Source of the DNA: Nemertoderma westbladi
Lineage: Eukaryota; Xenacoelomorpha; Nemertodermatida; Nemertodermatidae
Direction: 5' to 3'
NCBI GenBank assembly: GCA_032718475.1
Contig: JAUCBJ010002344.1
Location: forward strand, 1-24,105
DNA length: 24,105 nt
Shown one piece after another: positions 23,301-24,105 of this stretch. A program made the position numbers and the translations under genes. Position 1 is the stretch's first letter. Every line of letters starts with the position of its first letter. The notes under the pieces were generated by a model. That model searched no databases. It was not told the origin of the DNA and saw only the letters and a program-made list of their open reading frames with translations.

Positions 23301-24105
23301 TGAGTGAAGGCGAGGCAATCAGTTTGTGATAAACAAGTTGTAAAAACAGATGAATAACTATGCAAAGTCTTGAAACTGTGAGAGTAACTGCTGATTTATG
23401 GCAGATAGATAATCGTATACATTGTAAACTCGTTGCGTTCGTTCGTTTTTTACCAAACTTGCGATTCTTTCTAAACTTTTGCCGGACTACATATTACGGA
23501 TCAAGTTTTGTTGAATTTTATCAAGGAATAACCGAGTTATTAGCGATCAAAAATTTACGACGACGACGACAGACACCTCGTTAATGGCACCCATATGCTA
23601 AGGCTTCGCTCACTTCGTGGCTCGCCCCACATACAATAGGCGTAATAATTTTTATCACGGTATTATTATTATACTATTCTCTTTCATTGCTGAACATCTG
23701 AAGATAAATTTAAGTGAAACTGAAATCCAAAACGGAAATTATTAATTATTAATTGAAATTGAAATTTGAAATTATTTTTCGCAACCTCAAGGGTATATTT
23801 AGTTTAGCACAGGTCGCTAGTCGTCAGGTTGTCCATGATACTAAACATGTACATGTAATGTGTATAAATGTGTACATGCAAATCGAGGACATTGCATTTC
23901 GTTCAATGCATTCACTAAAAGTAGCAGTGCGCCTTCCTGTGTGCTGGAACTACTGTATGATATATTTCAATGCTTGTTGTAGGTTTGGATAACATTTGCT
24001 CCCCTCCAAATTTTGCCAGCGTGCCTCTTCATTAGTAATAATTATGACTTCGAAAAAATTATTAAAATTTGTCAAAATTTAAGCCTACTATTTCATTTTT
24101 ACTGT
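20369..24105 (+). repeat. 4.34-kb tandem duplication, copy 2
   Basis: The same 3,737-bp block as 16026-19762, offset by 4,343 bp. All sub-features recur: GGGGACAT units at 20814-21243 and 23880-24083, inverted repeat 1 at 21284-21746, inverted repeat 2 at 21610-22186, hammerhead-like motifs at 21311-21350 (+), 21680-21719 (-) and 22077-22116 (+), and the two unassigned small frames at 22732-22914 and 23360-23584. The window ends on the last base before a further (CA)n would be expected. Confidence 0.97.
21284..22186. repeat. Copy-2 chain of three alternating 137-bp units
   Basis: Units lie at 21284-21420 (+), 21610-21746 (-) and 22050-22186 (+), forming the same two overlapping inverted repeats as in copy 1. 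I saw no base difference from copy 1 over this stretch. Confidence 0.92.

Overview
The window looks like repeat-dense intergenic or heterochromatin-like DNA from an animal nuclear genome. It is AT-rich and holds tRNA-derived SINEs, an APE-type non-LTR retrotransposon, minisatellites, long (CA)n tracts, foldback repeats and a broken piece of the eukaryotic splicing-factor gene PRPF19. I see no bacterial operon, phage module, CRISPR array or intact protein-coding gene. An aquatic invertebrate fits the SINE and LINE types best, but the phylum cannot be fixed from this sequence.

Layout. 1-1140 is unannotated AT-rich DNA with a G19 run. 1145-1620 holds diverged GTCA/GTCT-rich units of a repeat family that returns on the opposite strand at 12105-12900. 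A SINE with a clear 12-bp target duplication sits at 1729-1866. A 27/25-bp minisatellite (2457-3924 and 7062-8036) is split by an RTE-like LINE (3925-7061), whose endonuclease and reverse transcriptase are separated by a one-base frameshift; a second lesion is a stop codon near the C-terminus. Two more tRNA-derived SINEs follow at 8141-8395 and 8961-9075.

9689-10044 (minus) is a PRPF19 U-box pseudogene. Its middle has been replaced by an inverted copy of its own neighbouring sequence, which looks like a template-switch mutation. 10600-11800 contains short direct repeats and a MITE-like hairpin. A perfect 20-bp-arm palindrome lies at 11866-11920, followed by a six-unit 142-bp tandem repeat (12105-12900) and a three-unit ~540-bp tandem repeat (13187-14709). 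The third 540-bp unit runs into a 1.3-kb (CA)n tract.

From 16026 to the end the window is a tandem duplication with a 4,343-bp period: a 3.74-kb block, a 602-bp pure (CA)n, then the same block again. The window stops at the exact base where the next (CA)n would begin. Each block carries three alternating-orientation copies of a 137-bp unit that form two large inverted repeats, and each unit has a hammerhead-ribozyme-like motif. That suggests (but does not prove) a Penelope-like or other ribozyme-bearing retroelement terminal repeat. No set of genes here works together; the biology is repeat turnover and rearrangement.
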